DNA of 64,000 nt, from NCBI RefSeq assembly GCF_947072685.1, contig NZ_CAMTIK010000006.1, forward strand, positions 1-64,000, in the 5' to 3' direction. Made by a program: the position numbers and the translations under genes. This document shows positions 8,614 to 17,553 of the stretch, one piece after another. How positions within the stretch are numbered: the stretch's first letter is position 1; each line of letters begins with the position of its first letter. A model generated the notes under the pieces. That model did not search any database. It was not told where the DNA came from and was given only the letters and a program-made list of their open reading frames with translations. Origin of the DNA: an uncultured Cetobacterium sp. GTDB lineage: Bacteria; Fusobacteriota; Fusobacteriia; Fusobacteriales; Fusobacteriaceae.

Positions 8614-9266
8614 GAAAAAAATATGTATAGTCCTAAAAATATTCCTGAAAAACTTAATAGAATAAATAAGATTTTATTAGCTGAAATATAGTCTCCAGAC
8701 TCAATAGCAGAATATAAAGCTAGAGGAAGTGTCTGAGTTTTTCCAGGAATATTTCCAGCGATTAAAATAGTAGCTCCAAATTCACCAAAAGCTCTTCCGA
8801 TACCTAAAACAAAACCAGATAAAACTTTCGAATAACTGAGAGGTAAATAGATATGTAAGAGCATATTGGGCATGGAAACACCAAGGCATTCAGCCGTTTC
8901 TATATAGGCTCTGTCGATAGAATCAAAAGATACCTTGATACTCTGATAGATTATAGGTAAAGAGACGATAATAGCAGCGATGGTAGCTCCTTGTATAGTA
9001 AATAAAAATCTAAAATTAAAAAATTTATTGAAAAATATTCCTATAGGACTATTTCTACCAAGTGATAGAATCAGGATGTATCCAATAACAGATGGAGGTA
9101 AAAAAATAGGGATAGTAATAAAAAATTCAATAATTTTTTTGAACAATCCATTTTTAGTATCAGAAGAAAAATATAATAAAATACTAAAAATAAAGTTGAA
9201 AACTATGGCAATAGAAATAACTATAAGAGAGAGTTTTAAAGCACTATTCATTCCAATTCTTTCCAT
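8598..9266 (-). CDS. modB: Molybdate ABC transporter permease
   Basis: This 222-residue protein is an inner-membrane permease with about five to six hydrophobic segments. It carries the EAA loop typical of binding-protein-dependent permeases (AECLGVSMP through GIGRAFGEFGA). GEFGATILIAGNIPGKTQTLPLALY is characteristic of ModB. It would move molybdate, or tungstate, into the cell. Its start overlaps the end of modA. An ATG at 9251 that overlaps the modA stop is an equally possible start. No ATPase gene (modC) follows: the next gene is frr, facing it. Confidence 0.85.
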   Translation of the reverse strand: MERIGMNSALKLSLIVISIAIVFNFIFSILLYFSSDTKNGLFKKIIEFFITIPIFLPPSVIGYILILSLGRNSPIGIFFNKFFNFRFLFTIQGATIAAIIVSLPIIYQSIKVSFDSIDRAYIETAECLGVSMPNMLLHIYLPLSYSKVLSGFVLGIGRAFGEFGATILIAGNIPGKTQTLPLALYSAIESGDYISANKILFILLSFSGIFLGLYIFFSKKES

Positions 9267-9909
9267 TTAGAAAGTTCAAAAACTTAAGACTTTCAATTTT
9301 ATTGGGGGAGTTGGATAAAATACCAATAGAATATTCTATTGGTGAATGGCTTGAAGTATCAAAAATTTTAATTATTTTAGAATTTTTTAAAAGTTTTGTA
9401 TCGCTCAAATATACTATTCCATAATCAACTTCACCTAATTCAACATAATTTAAAACACTTCTAACATCTTTAAGATAAATTAGAGAGTAGGATATGTCTA
9501 AAGGTTCTTTTGCTAAGGCTTGCTCAGCATATCGACCAGCTGGAACATATTTAGGATCTCCAGTTGCAAGAAGAGCGATAGGATTTTCATTATATCTATT
9601 TTTTATTAAAACAACTTTATTTTCTAAAATTGGATATTCATCTAAAATTATTTTCTTCTTTTTTAAATCAATCATCATCTCACGGTCAGCAAGAAAAACA
9701 ATGTCTACAGGAGCACCTTGTTCTATTTGATTTTTCAATGTGCCAGATCCACCTAAGTTTACTACGATGTTAGTATTGGGGGATTGTTTTTTATATTCTG
9801 AAATATTTTTAGTTAAGAACTCTCTTAAAGAAGCCGCTGCACTTATTAAAATATCCTCAGCAAACAAAGAGTGTACCACTATCATAAAAAGAGTTACTAT
9901 TTTTTTCAT
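9244..9909 (-). CDS. modA: Molybdate ABC transporter, periplasmic binding protein
   Basis: This is a secreted solute-binding protein. Residues 1-17 form a signal peptide (basic start, hydrophobic core, SLFA cleavage site), and the mature part begins EDILISAAASL, the usual ModA opening. NLGGSGTLKNQIEQGAPVDI and a C-terminal FLNFLNGKNW block also fit. Length is 221 aa. The ATG at 9909 is chosen because AAGGA lies 8 to 9 bases before it; the ATG at 9918 would fall on top of that ribosome site. It follows coaX closely and overlaps modB, so all three form one operon. Confidence 0.85.
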   Translation of the reverse strand: MKKIVTLFMIVVHSLFAEDILISAAASLREFLTKNISEYKKQSPNTNIVVNLGGSGTLKNQIEQGAPVDIVFLADREMMIDLKKKKIILDEYPILENKVVLIKNRYNENPIALLATGDPKYVPAGRYAEQALAKEPLDISYSLIYLKDVRSVLNYVELGEVDYGIVYLSDTKLLKNSKIIKIFDTSSHSPIEYSIGILSNSPNKIESLKFLNFLNGKNWNE

Positions 9910-9928
9910 AATACACATCCTTCAAAAG

Positions 9929-10696
9929 TTATTTATTCATTTGATAAAGAGTATATAATCCTTTTATACTAAGTTCTGGACAGTATTCATCTATCTCTTG
10001 AATTTGAGCAAATAAAATTTTCCCTAAACCACCAGTGGCTATTATATATGGATTTGAAACGATTTTTTTAATTTCCTGTATAATATTTTTTATTTGTCCG
10101 GCATATCCATAAAAAATACCGGCTTGAATTTGTTCAGCTGTATTTTTTCCTAAAACAGTATCAGGAGTGCTAAATTTAACTTTAGGAAGTTTAGCAGTAT
10201 TTCCGAAAAGTGCGTTGATAGACATTTCGATACCAGGAAGAATTCCACCACCTATATAGACTCCATCTTTTAAAACTTCGTAAGTTGTAGCAGTTCCCAA
10301 ATCAAATATAACCAAATTTCTGTCAGGATAATCTATAACAGCTTGAGATATATCAATTATTCTGTCCGCTCCAAATCCATTGATTTGTAAGTCTTCAGAA
10401 AAAGTGAAGGGCATTTTTAGATTTAAATCTACAACTAAGGGTTCAATATCAAAATATTTTCTTCCTAAAAATTGGAAAATTCCAATAAGATTAGGTACAA
10501 CAGAGGATATAATAATTCCATTTAAATTTTTGATTTCAATTTCATTGAAATCAGATATGTTTTTTAGATATGAAAAATATTCATCCTCTGTTAATTTTTC
10601 ATTTGAAGATACTCTAAAAGTAAGTAAAACTGTACCGTCCTTATCAAGTAGACCAGTAACTATATGAGTATTTCCAATATCTACAGCTAAAAGCAT
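9929..10696 (-). CDS. coaX: Type III pantothenate kinase
   Basis: This enzyme phosphorylates pantothenate in the first step of coenzyme A synthesis and belongs to the ASKHA superfamily. Visible motifs are LLAVDIGNTH (2-11, phosphate-binding loop with catalytic Asp), GFGADRI and FDLGTATTYEV with GGGILPG. Length 255 aa is normal. It is the first gene of a minus-strand unit with modA and modB. A TTTACA / TATAAT promoter lies just upstream. Confidence 0.95.
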   Translation of the reverse strand: MLLAVDIGNTHIVTGLLDKDGTVLLTFRVSSNEKLTEDEYFSYLKNISDFNEIEIKNLNGIIISSVVPNLIGIFQFLGRKYFDIEPLVVDLNLKMPFTFSEDLQINGFGADRIIDISQAVIDYPDRNLVIFDLGTATTYEVLKDGVYIGGGILPGIEMSINALFGNTAKLPKVKFSTPDTVLGKNTAEQIQAGIFYGYAGQIKNIIQEIKKIVSNPYIIATGGLGKILFAQIQEIDEYCPELSIKGLYTLYQMNK

Positions 10697-10730
10697 GTAA
10701 CCACCGCCTATAAAGATTTTAATAATCCAT

Positions 10731-10759
10731 ATTATAAACTAAAATTAAAAAAATGTAAA
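10731..10759 (-). promoter_or_regulatory. Promoter of coaX-modA-modB
   Basis: On the minus strand TTTACA (10759-10754) and TATAAT (10736-10731) are spaced by 17 bases, about 35 bases before the coaX start. Confidence 0.65.
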
Positions 10760-10824
10760 TTTTTCTCGGATAAATTATTTAAATATCTTATAATGTAGTA
10801 AATTATAAATAAATGAGGTGTTTT

Positions 10825-12000
10825 ATGGACAGTAAGTTAAAAGGGGTAGGAGTTGTCGTAGAGTATAATCCTTTTCATAATGGTCATAAATATCACTATG
10901 AAAAAGCAAAAGCTGAAGGGGATGTAGTTATAGCTATTATGAGTGGAGATTTTGTTCAAAGGGGGGAGCCAGCTGTTGTAAATAGGTGGGAACGAGCTGA
11001 AATGGCTTTGAGAAATGGAGTGGATATAGTTGTAGAATTACCAATTTTTTACTCGACTCAAAGTGCTGAAATATTTTCTAGAGGTGCTGTAGGAATACTG
11101 GATAAATTAAAAGTGAAAAAAATTGTTTTTGGATCTGAGACAGGAGATATAGAAAAACTTTTAGAAAGAGGCAAATTGGAAGAAAAGGAAGAGTTTCAAG
11201 AGAATTTGAGAAAAGAATTAAAAAAAGGTCAATCTTATCCAACCGCATATTCAAAAACACTTGAAATCTTGGGGATAAATAATACTTTAAATTCAAATGA
11301 TATATTGGGTGTAGAATATATAAAAGCTATTGAGTTTTGGAAAAGTTCAATTGTACCTGTAGCTATAAAAAGAGAAAAAGCAGGATATTATAGTGAGGAT
11401 TCTGTAGAGGGGATTTCAAGCGCTACTGGAATAAGAAAAAGATTGGAAAAAAATGAAGATTATAAGGATGTGGTTCCAGAAGCAACGTATAATTTATTAA
11501 AAAATGCTTATGAAAATGGAAGTATTGCTAAATTAGAGGATTTTTATCCATTGATTAGACATAAGATTTTGTTGGATAGAGAAAAAATATTTGAGATACA
11601 GGATATAGAGATTGGATATTCCAATAAATTATTTGAGGTAGCTTTGAAAAATAGATATTATAAAGAGTTTTTCCAAGAATTAATAACAAAACGATTTACT
11701 ATTGGAAGAACACAAAGAATGCTTATACATATACTTTTAGGAATAACTAAAAAAGATACTGAGGTGGTAAAGAACAGAGTTCCATATATAAGAGTTTTAG
11801 GGTTTAACAAAAATGGACAAGAATATTTAAAGCAAATAAAAAAAGATGAAGATTTAATAGTTTTAACCTCTTTAAAAAATATAAAAAAAATGATGGGAGA
11901 TGAAGATTTAAAACTACTAGAATTAAATGAAGTTGCAAGCAAGATATATTCGATGATAAATAATTATGAAGATAAAAAAATTCCACTGATATTTAAATAG
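10825..12000 (+). CDS. tmcAL: tRNA(Met) cytidine acetate ligase
   Basis: This is a member of the YlbM/DUF795 family, whose Bacillus member makes N4-acetylcytidine at the wobble base of elongator tRNA-Met using acetate and ATP. The nucleotidyltransferase HxGH motif (FHNGH, 17-21) follows VVVEYNPF. Conserved GDFVQRGEPAVVNRWERA and LGVEYIKA with the SSATGIRKRL segment are present. Length 391 aa is typical. The ATG at 10825 is preferred over the ATG at 10813 because GAGGTG sits between them. A TATAAT at 10789-10794 may serve as -10. It is followed within 9 bases by cca. Confidence 0.92.
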   Translation: MDSKLKGVGVVVEYNPFHNGHKYHYEKAKAEGDVVIAIMSGDFVQRGEPAVVNRWERAEMALRNGVDIVVELPIFYSTQSAEIFSRGAVGILDKLKVKKIVFGSETGDIEKLLERGKLEEKEEFQENLRKELKKGQSYPTAYSKTLEILGINNTLNSNDILGVEYIKAIEFWKSSIVPVAIKREKAGYYSEDSVEGISSATGIRKRLEKNEDYKDVVPEATYNLLKNAYENGSIAKLEDFYPLIRHKILLDREKIFEIQDIEIGYSNKLFEVALKNRYYKEFFQELITKRFTIGRTQRMLIHILLGITKKDTEVVKNRVPYIRVLGFNKNGQEYLKQIKKDEDLIVLTSLKNIKKMMGDEDLKLLELNEVASKIYSMINNYEDKKIPLIFK

Positions 12001-12008
12001 GGGTGCTA

Positions 12009-13202
12009 ATGAAAGAAATAACGCTGACAAAAGATGTGAAAAAAATTCTTCATATCTTAAATGCAAATGGAAAGGGATATGTTGTAGGCGGATACATTCG
12101 AGACACTCTTTTGGGAATAAAACCTAAAGATTGTGACTTTTGCACAGATATGGATTATGAAAAATTAAAAGAAATATTTAAAGATTATTGTCCAAAGGAG
12201 ATAGGGAAAGCTTTTGGGATAATTCAAATATATTTTAGAGGAAATACTTATGAAATAGCGAAATTGAGAAAAGATATTGAGTTCACTAAACAAAGAAATA
12301 TTACGGAGATAAAGTTTATAAATTCTATAGAAGAGGATTTACAAAGAAGAGACTTTACTGTAAATGCAATAGCTTTTGATGGAAAGAAGCTAATATTTTC
12401 TTCAGAAATAGGGAGATATGATATCGAAAAAAAAATATTGAGATTTGTAGGAGATGCCAATAGAAGAATAGATGAGGATCCTTTAAGAATTTTAAGAGCA
12501 ATCAGAATAGCTAGCGAAAAAAATTTAAAACTTTTGTTGGAAAGTAAAAAAGCTATTTTCGAAAGGAGAGAAACAATAAAAAGAGTTTCTATTGAAAGAA
12601 TTCAAGAAGAGCTTTTTAAAATGCTAAGGGGTGAAAAGTCAGCTGAAGCTATAGGGCTACTAAATTTATTAGGAATTTTAGAACAAATTTTGCCAAATGC
12701 AAGTAAGAATATAGAAAAAAAAATAGAATGTTTAAAATTTTTAGATAAAAATTATAAAAATGAAGATGTCGTTTTAAAATTAGTTATTTTATTTTTAAAT
12801 AATCAAGAGGATATAGGGAATTTAAAACTTGATGGGAAAAGAGAAAAAATTTTAAAAGATATACTTATAAATTTTAGTTCGATTGAAATGCTAAAAACAG
12901 ATTATGATATAAAAAAAATGTTGCAAGTAGTAGGAAAGGAAACTTTATTAAAGATGCTACAAATAAAATCGTGTGACTATGATATAAGTTTTTTAAAAAA
13001 TAAAATTGATGAAATTTATTTGAAAAATGATCCGATTCAACTGAAGGATTTAAAAATAAAGGGAGGAGATATTATAAGTTTAGGCGTAACAGATGGATTG
13101 GAAATAAAAAAATATTTAGAGTTTGGATTAAAAAAAGTTCTGAAAAATCCAGAGTTAAATAACAAAGATATATTACTAAAATTAATAAAGGAGGATTTGT
13201 GA
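12009..13202 (+). CDS. cca: CCA tRNA nucleotidyltransferase / poly(A) polymerase family
   Basis: This class II nucleotidyltransferase would add or repair the 3' CCA of tRNA, or less likely add poly(A). The head domain shows VVGGYIRDTLLG (25-36) with catalytic Asp pair D41 and D43 (KDCDFCT), then RRDFTVNAIAFD and DEDPLRILRAIR. A helical neck and tail follow. I see no HD phosphohydrolase motif. Length is 397 aa. The tRNA in this window already encodes CCA, so a repair role is plausible. The start is the ATG at 12009, after AGGGGTG. The end overlaps the next gene by four bases (GTGA). Confidence 0.88.
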   Translation: MKEITLTKDVKKILHILNANGKGYVVGGYIRDTLLGIKPKDCDFCTDMDYEKLKEIFKDYCPKEIGKAFGIIQIYFRGNTYEIAKLRKDIEFTKQRNITEIKFINSIEEDLQRRDFTVNAIAFDGKKLIFSSEIGRYDIEKKILRFVGDANRRIDEDPLRILRAIRIASEKNLKLLLESKKAIFERRETIKRVSIERIQEELFKMLRGEKSAEAIGLLNLLGILEQILPNASKNIEKKIECLKFLDKNYKNEDVVLKLVILFLNNQEDIGNLKLDGKREKILKDILINFSSIEMLKTDYDIKKMLQVVGKETLLKMLQIKSCDYDISFLKNKIDEIYLKNDPIQLKDLKIKGGDIISLGVTDGLEIKKYLEFGLKKVLKNPELNNKDILLKLIKEDL

Positions 13203-14488
13203 GCAGAATACCATTGAAAACACAGATATTTTATGGAGTAGGAGTGAGTTATGCGATAGTTGATCAAATTTTTGCTCAGTGGATATTATACTTTTATTTA
13301 CCGCCAGAAAATTCTGGATTAAAACCTTTTTTAGCGCCTGTTTTAATATCTTTAGCTCTTGCGATATCAAGGGTTGTAGATATGGTATCGGACCCTGTAG
13401 TGGGGTATCTATCTGATAAATTTAACAGTAGATGGGGAAGAAGAATTCCGTTTATAGCGGTTGGGGCAATTCCGTTATCACTTTCAACTATAGCATTTTT
13501 TTATCCACCAAAAGGAAGTGAAAGTGCAACTTTTATGTACTTAGCATTGGTGGGATCTTTATTTTTTGTTTTTTATACAATCGTGGGAGCTCCATATAAT
13601 GCTTTAATTCCAGAGATAGGAGAAAACTCGAGTGAGAGATTAGACCTTTCAACTTGGCAATCGGTCTTTAGATTGTTATATAGTGCTATAGCTATGATTT
13701 TTCCAGGAATACTCATAAAATATTTTGGAAATGGGGATGTATTAATTGGTGTTCGAGGAATGGTTATATTTTTGAGTGGACTATCGGCTATTGGTCTTTT
13801 TGTAACTGTTTTTTTAGTTCCAGAAAAAAAATATTCAAGGCCTGTTGAAGAGGTGGGGAATATAAAGGATATTTTAAAAGAGATTATACGGGATAAAAGT
13901 TTTAGAAATTATTTGTTAGGAATGTTATTTTTCTTTGTGGGATTTAACTCTTTAAGAGCTATGATGAACTATTATGTAGAGGATATAATGGGATATGGGA
14001 AAGGAACGATAACGATAGTTTCAGCTCTTCTGTTTGGAGCTTCAGCGTTATTTTTCTATCCAGTAAATAGACTTTCAAGAAAATATGGATATAGAAAAAT
14101 AATGTTAGCATCTTTAATAATGTTAATTATTTTAACTTTGGGATTGTCTCTTTTAGGAAAAGTTATTCCCGTAAAATATGGATTTATTATTTTTGGATTA
14201 TTAGGAATACCAATATCTGGAGCAGCTTTCATATTTCCTCCTGCAATGATGAGTGATATCAGCGAAAAAATAAGCAGAAGAATTGGAAATAGGATTGAGG
14301 GGGTTTGCTTTGGAATACAGGGATTCTTTCTAAAAATGGCGTTTCTAGTCTCCATTGTAATCCTACCCTTAATGTTGGTTTTGGGTGGAAGTGGAGAGGT
14401 AACAAAATTTGGAATATATTCTTCTGCAATATTTTCAGCAATATCTTTTGTGATTTCATATATATTTTATTTTAAATATGAGGAATAA
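13199..14488 (+). CDS. GPH-family sugar:cation symporter (MFS superfamily)
   Basis: This is a membrane transporter of 429 aa with about 12 hydrophobic segments. SRVVDMVSDPVVGYLSDKFNSRWGRRIPFI is cut here by the membrane but clearly matches the glycoside-pentoside-hexuronide (MelB-like) signature DPxxGxxxDxTxxRxGRxRP. VGAPYNALIPEI is also typical. It probably takes up a sugar or glycoside with sodium or protons; the substrate cannot be told. The GTG start at 13199 overlaps the cca stop, with GGAGGA seven bases upstream. Confidence 0.85.
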   Translation: MSRIPLKTQIFYGVGVSYAIVDQIFAQWILYFYLPPENSGLKPFLAPVLISLALAISRVVDMVSDPVVGYLSDKFNSRWGRRIPFIAVGAIPLSLSTIAFFYPPKGSESATFMYLALVGSLFFVFYTIVGAPYNALIPEIGENSSERLDLSTWQSVFRLLYSAIAMIFPGILIKYFGNGDVLIGVRGMVIFLSGLSAIGLFVTVFLVPEKKYSRPVEEVGNIKDILKEIIRDKSFRNYLLGMLFFFVGFNSLRAMMNYYVEDIMGYGKGTITIVSALLFGASALFFYPVNRLSRKYGYRKIMLASLIMLIILTLGLSLLGKVIPVKYGFIIFGLLGIPISGAAFIFPPAMMSDISEKISRRIGNRIEGVCFGIQGFFLKMAFLVSIVILPLMLVLGGSGEVTKFGIYSSAIFSAISFVISYIFYFKYEE

Positions 14489-14505
14489 ATAGAGAGGGGT
14501 GAACC

Positions 14506-15624
14506 TTGAAGAATCTTCGAATATATGGGATGTTTTTTTTGGTTGTATCAATTTTCTTTTTTCAATTAAATTTAAAAACATTTGAAAACAATATTGAAAT
14601 TGGGGATTTAGTAAAAATTTATGGGAGAATAGACGGTGGGAAAGGGAAAATACTAAAAATAGATGATAAAATTCCTAAAGAAAGACTATATTTTCTTGCC
14701 AATAAAATAGATGATGGTTTTGTAGAGATATTTGGTGAAGTTGAAAAAATAAAAATTAATAGTTGGGGAAAGGACTATAAGATATTGCCTGTAGAGGTTT
14801 TAAAAAAAGAAGATTATATAAAAAATTATTTTATAAAAAAAGTAAAAGAGATAACAAAGGATTACTCTATAGAACTTGAAGATTTTTATAGAGCAGTTAT
14901 TTTGGGCGAAGGAGATTTACTTCAAGAAGATTTAAAAGAAATTTTTAAATATACAGGAACAGCTCATCTATTGGTGATATCCGGACTACATATTGGTGTG
15001 GTAATAGCAGGAATAATTTTAATATTAAACCAACTAAAGTTAGAAAAACCAATAAGATTCTCACTGGCTTTTGGAGTTTTGACAATATATATAGTCGCGG
15101 TGGGATTGACACCATCAATACTGAGAGCGTATATAATGGGTGGAATCTATATTTTAGGAAATGTTTTATATGAGAAAATCGATTCTAAAAAAAGCTTAAT
15201 GATAGCTTTTGTAATCTCTCTTTTGATATTTCCACTTTGGATATATTCTTTATCTTTCTGGATGTCATATATAGCCGTATTTTCAATAGTGATTGTATAT
15301 CCAAAAATTAAAAAAATTAGAGTTTTTAAATCAAAATATATAAATAAAATTATAGATATATTAGTACTCCTATTAACTATTCAGATTTGTATGACACCAA
15401 TATTCTATATATATTTTGAAACTATTCCTTGTTTAGCATTCATAACGAATTTTATAATAGTTCCAATAGGGTCAGTTTTTATTATCGTTAGTTTTTTAAC
15501 TCTTTTTTTATCAAATTTTTATTTAGGTTTTTTAGGAGCACCGATAGTAAATATAGTATATATTATTTTGATAAAGTTAATTACAGTTCTTTCTGATATT
15601 CCTTATTTGACTTTGGAATTATAA
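14506..15624 (+). CDS. ComEC/Rec2-type competence membrane protein, short form
   Basis: This 372-residue membrane protein has an N-terminal membrane helix and a soluble OB-fold-like region (about 25-100), then the Competence domain with TAHLLVISGLHIGVV (152-166) and about seven hydrophobic segments. In transforming bacteria ComEC forms the inner-membrane DNA channel. The usual C-terminal metallo-beta-lactamase domain is missing: the frame ends right after the last membrane part. The start is TTG at 14506, after GAGGGGTG. Whether it works in DNA uptake here is unknown. Confidence 0.8.
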   Translation: MKNLRIYGMFFLVVSIFFFQLNLKTFENNIEIGDLVKIYGRIDGGKGKILKIDDKIPKERLYFLANKIDDGFVEIFGEVEKIKINSWGKDYKILPVEVLKKEDYIKNYFIKKVKEITKDYSIELEDFYRAVILGEGDLLQEDLKEIFKYTGTAHLLVISGLHIGVVIAGIILILNQLKLEKPIRFSLAFGVLTIYIVAVGLTPSILRAYIMGGIYILGNVLYEKIDSKKSLMIAFVISLLIFPLWIYSLSFWMSYIAVFSIVIVYPKIKKIRVFKSKYINKIIDILVLLLTIQICMTPIFYIYFETIPCLAFITNFIIVPIGSVFIIVSFLTLFLSNFYLGFLGAPIVNIVYIILIKLITVLSDIPYLTLEL

Positions 15625-15652
15625 GTGTGATAATCTATTGTTGAGGTGAGGT

Positions 15653-16255
15653 ATGATGTTAGTTTTTAAAATTATAATTTTATTATTTTCTTTAGTTTTA
15701 CATGAGTTAGCACATGGATATATGGCTTATTTTTGCGGGGATAAGACAGCTAAAAATTATGGAAGACTATCATTTAATCCATTAAAACATTTAGATCCAA
15801 TAGGTGCGTTGATACCGATAGTGATGTTGTTGAGTGGATCAAATTTTGTAATTGGATGGGCAAAACCAGTACCAGTTAATTATTTTGCATTAAAAAATGG
15901 GAGAGTTGGAGAATTTCTTGTATCGATAGCAGGAGTTGCGACCAACTATTTGCTTATGTTTTTAGGAGCACTTTTAATAAGGTTTGGGATAATTCCATTT
16001 GGACCGCTGTCTATTTATTTTATAATAATAAATATGGCTTTAGGAACATTTAATCTTTTGCCGATACCACCATTAGATGGATCAAGGGTTATTGCTTCAT
16101 TTTTAAATGATGAAAATAGGATAAGAGTATTCACATTTGATACGTATGGTATTTTAATAATAATAGGTCTTAGCTATTTTGGATTATTATCTAAAATGAT
16201 ATCTCCTATATATAATTTAATGATAGGATTTGTAGATATGATAATTAGGAGTTAA
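15653..16255 (+). CDS. Site-2-type membrane metalloprotease (M50 family)
   Basis: This is a small integral-membrane protein of 200 aa with about five hydrophobic segments. The zinc site HELAH (17-21) lies in the first one, and NLLPIPPLDGS (134-144) supplies the third ligand Asp. This is the minimal YwhC-like S2P form without PDZ domains. Its substrate is unknown; the family cuts membrane-embedded regulators or proteins. GAGGTGAGG precedes two adjacent ATG codons at 15653 and 15656. The next gene starts five bases after its stop. Confidence 0.88.
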   Translation: MMLVFKIIILLFSLVLHELAHGYMAYFCGDKTAKNYGRLSFNPLKHLDPIGALIPIVMLLSGSNFVIGWAKPVPVNYFALKNGRVGEFLVSIAGVATNYLLMFLGALLIRFGIIPFGPLSIYFIIINMALGTFNLLPIPPLDGSRVIASFLNDENRIRVFTFDTYGILIIIGLSYFGLLSKMISPIYNLMIGFVDMIIRS

Positions 16256-16259
16256 ATTG

Positions 16260-16835
16260 ATGAAAAGTATAAAAAATCAAGTTAGAATAGATTTTGAAGA
16301 AAGAAAATCAAAGTTTATAGGCTATGCAAAACCGATAGCGACAAAAATGGAAGCAGAGGAGTTTATAAAAACGATAAGAGAGTTACATCCTGACGCAACT
16401 CATAACTGTACAGTTTATAGAGTCGTAGATAGTGGGCAGGAGTATTTTAAAGCGGATGATGACGGAGAACCTAGTGGCACGGCAGGAAAGCCTATGGGAG
16501 AGATTTTGACCTATATGGACGTGCATAATGTTGTGGTTGTTGCCACTCGATATTTTGGTGGGATAAAATTAGGCGCGGGAGGACTTGTCAGAAACTACGC
16601 TAAAACTGCAAAACTGGCAATATTAGAGGGTGAAATTATAGAGTTTGTTGAAAGGAAAGAGTGTCTTTTAGATTTTTCATATGAAAAAATAGGAGAAGTA
16701 GAATCGCTACTGATAGCTGGAAGTGATGAGTTATTGAATAAAGATTTCAATGAAAGAGTGACGTATAGAGTTAAAATATGTGACGATACACTCATAAAAA
16801 TAAAAGAAATGAAAGATATTTTAATAATAATGTAG
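16260..16835 (+). CDS. yigZ: YigZ/IMPACT family protein
   Basis: This 191-residue protein has the UPF0029 (Impact N-terminal) domain with ERKSKFIGYA, THNCTVYR, DDDGEPSGTAGKPM and TRYFGGIKLGAGGLVR, followed by a small ferredoxin-like DUF1949 domain. The family is linked to translation control, but its biochemical role is not settled. The ATG at 16260 is chosen because AGGAG ends nine bases upstream; a TTG at 16257 is less likely. It is last in a plus-strand run ending at the hairpin at 16836. Confidence 0.88.
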   Translation: MKSIKNQVRIDFEERKSKFIGYAKPIATKMEAEEFIKTIRELHPDATHNCTVYRVVDSGQEYFKADDDGEPSGTAGKPMGEILTYMDVHNVVVVATRYFGGIKLGAGGLVRNYAKTAKLAILEGEIIEFVERKECLLDFSYEKIGEVESLLIAGSDELLNKDFNERVTYRVKICDDTLIKIKEMKDILIIM

Positions 16836-16866
16836 AACAGGTAGCTAATTCGCTACCTGTTTAATT
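16836..16866. terminator. Terminator between yigZ and the facing YwaF gene
   Basis: Stem AACAGGTAGC / GCTACCTGTT (16836-16845, 16852-16861) with a six-base loop. T-rich sequence follows on the plus strand. The facing gene ends within the stem, so it may serve both directions. Confidence 0.7.
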
Positions 16867-17536
16867 TTAATTTATAGTCTTTTTTTCTAAATAAAAACAG
16901 AAGTAAAAGGGTCAGTAAAATATATGCAAATTCAACAACAATTATGTAGTAAGGCCATTCTCCGAAATGATTTAGCGGCGATTGGAACGTTGGTTTTTCA
17001 CTGATGTATAAATAATTTGTTCCAAGTACTGAATTTATAAAGAAAACGCCGACCATAATAAGATTGATTCCTAAAAATGATGCTAACCAAGCCTCGAAAG
17101 TAGGTCTTAGTTTGAAAATTTTATACTGAACAATAGCTATAAAAATTATATATATATGGGTAGAAAAAAAACTTATATTTAAAAAATGTGGAAAAGTTTC
17201 TCTAACTTCAGGTGTCAGTAAAGCGAATAAAGCTCCTACAGACCAAAAAAATGTTGCGTATAAAAATGGTTTAAAATTAAAGATGGAGCCTAAAATAGCA
17301 AAGATTAGTGTTATGTTACAAAGATGTAAAGGAAGTAGATTGTACCAAGCTTCCCCTATAAGTTTGTATCTAATAAAAAGTTCTCCACACTTAACAAATA
17401 AAATGAAAATGGATATTATTTTTATAACTTTTTGTGGATACGGACTATAAGCTACTCCAAAATAAAGAAGTACAAAAATTAAAGAATAACCTAAAAGATA
17501 GTAGATGTGTAGATTACTAAAAAGTTCAAACTCCAT
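16853..17536 (-). CDS. TIGR02206/YwaF family membrane protein
   Basis: This 227-residue integral-membrane protein has six to seven hydrophobic segments. The central LLPLHLCNITL motif is the hallmark of the YwaF (TIGR02206) family, whose function is unknown. AGGAGGT lies just before the start. It follows rnhA by 17 bases on the same strand, so the pair is an operon; this tells little about its job. Confidence 0.8.
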   Translation of the reverse strand: MEFELFSNLHIYYLLGYSLIFVLLYFGVAYSPYPQKVIKIISIFILFVKCGELFIRYKLIGEAWYNLLPLHLCNITLIFAILGSIFNFKPFLYATFFWSVGALFALLTPEVRETFPHFLNISFFSTHIYIIFIAIVQYKIFKLRPTFEAWLASFLGINLIMVGVFFINSVLGTNYLYISEKPTFQSPLNHFGEWPYYIIVVEFAYILLTLLLLFLFRKKDYKLKLNR

Positions 17537-17553
17537 AAGAAAACCTCCTAAAA

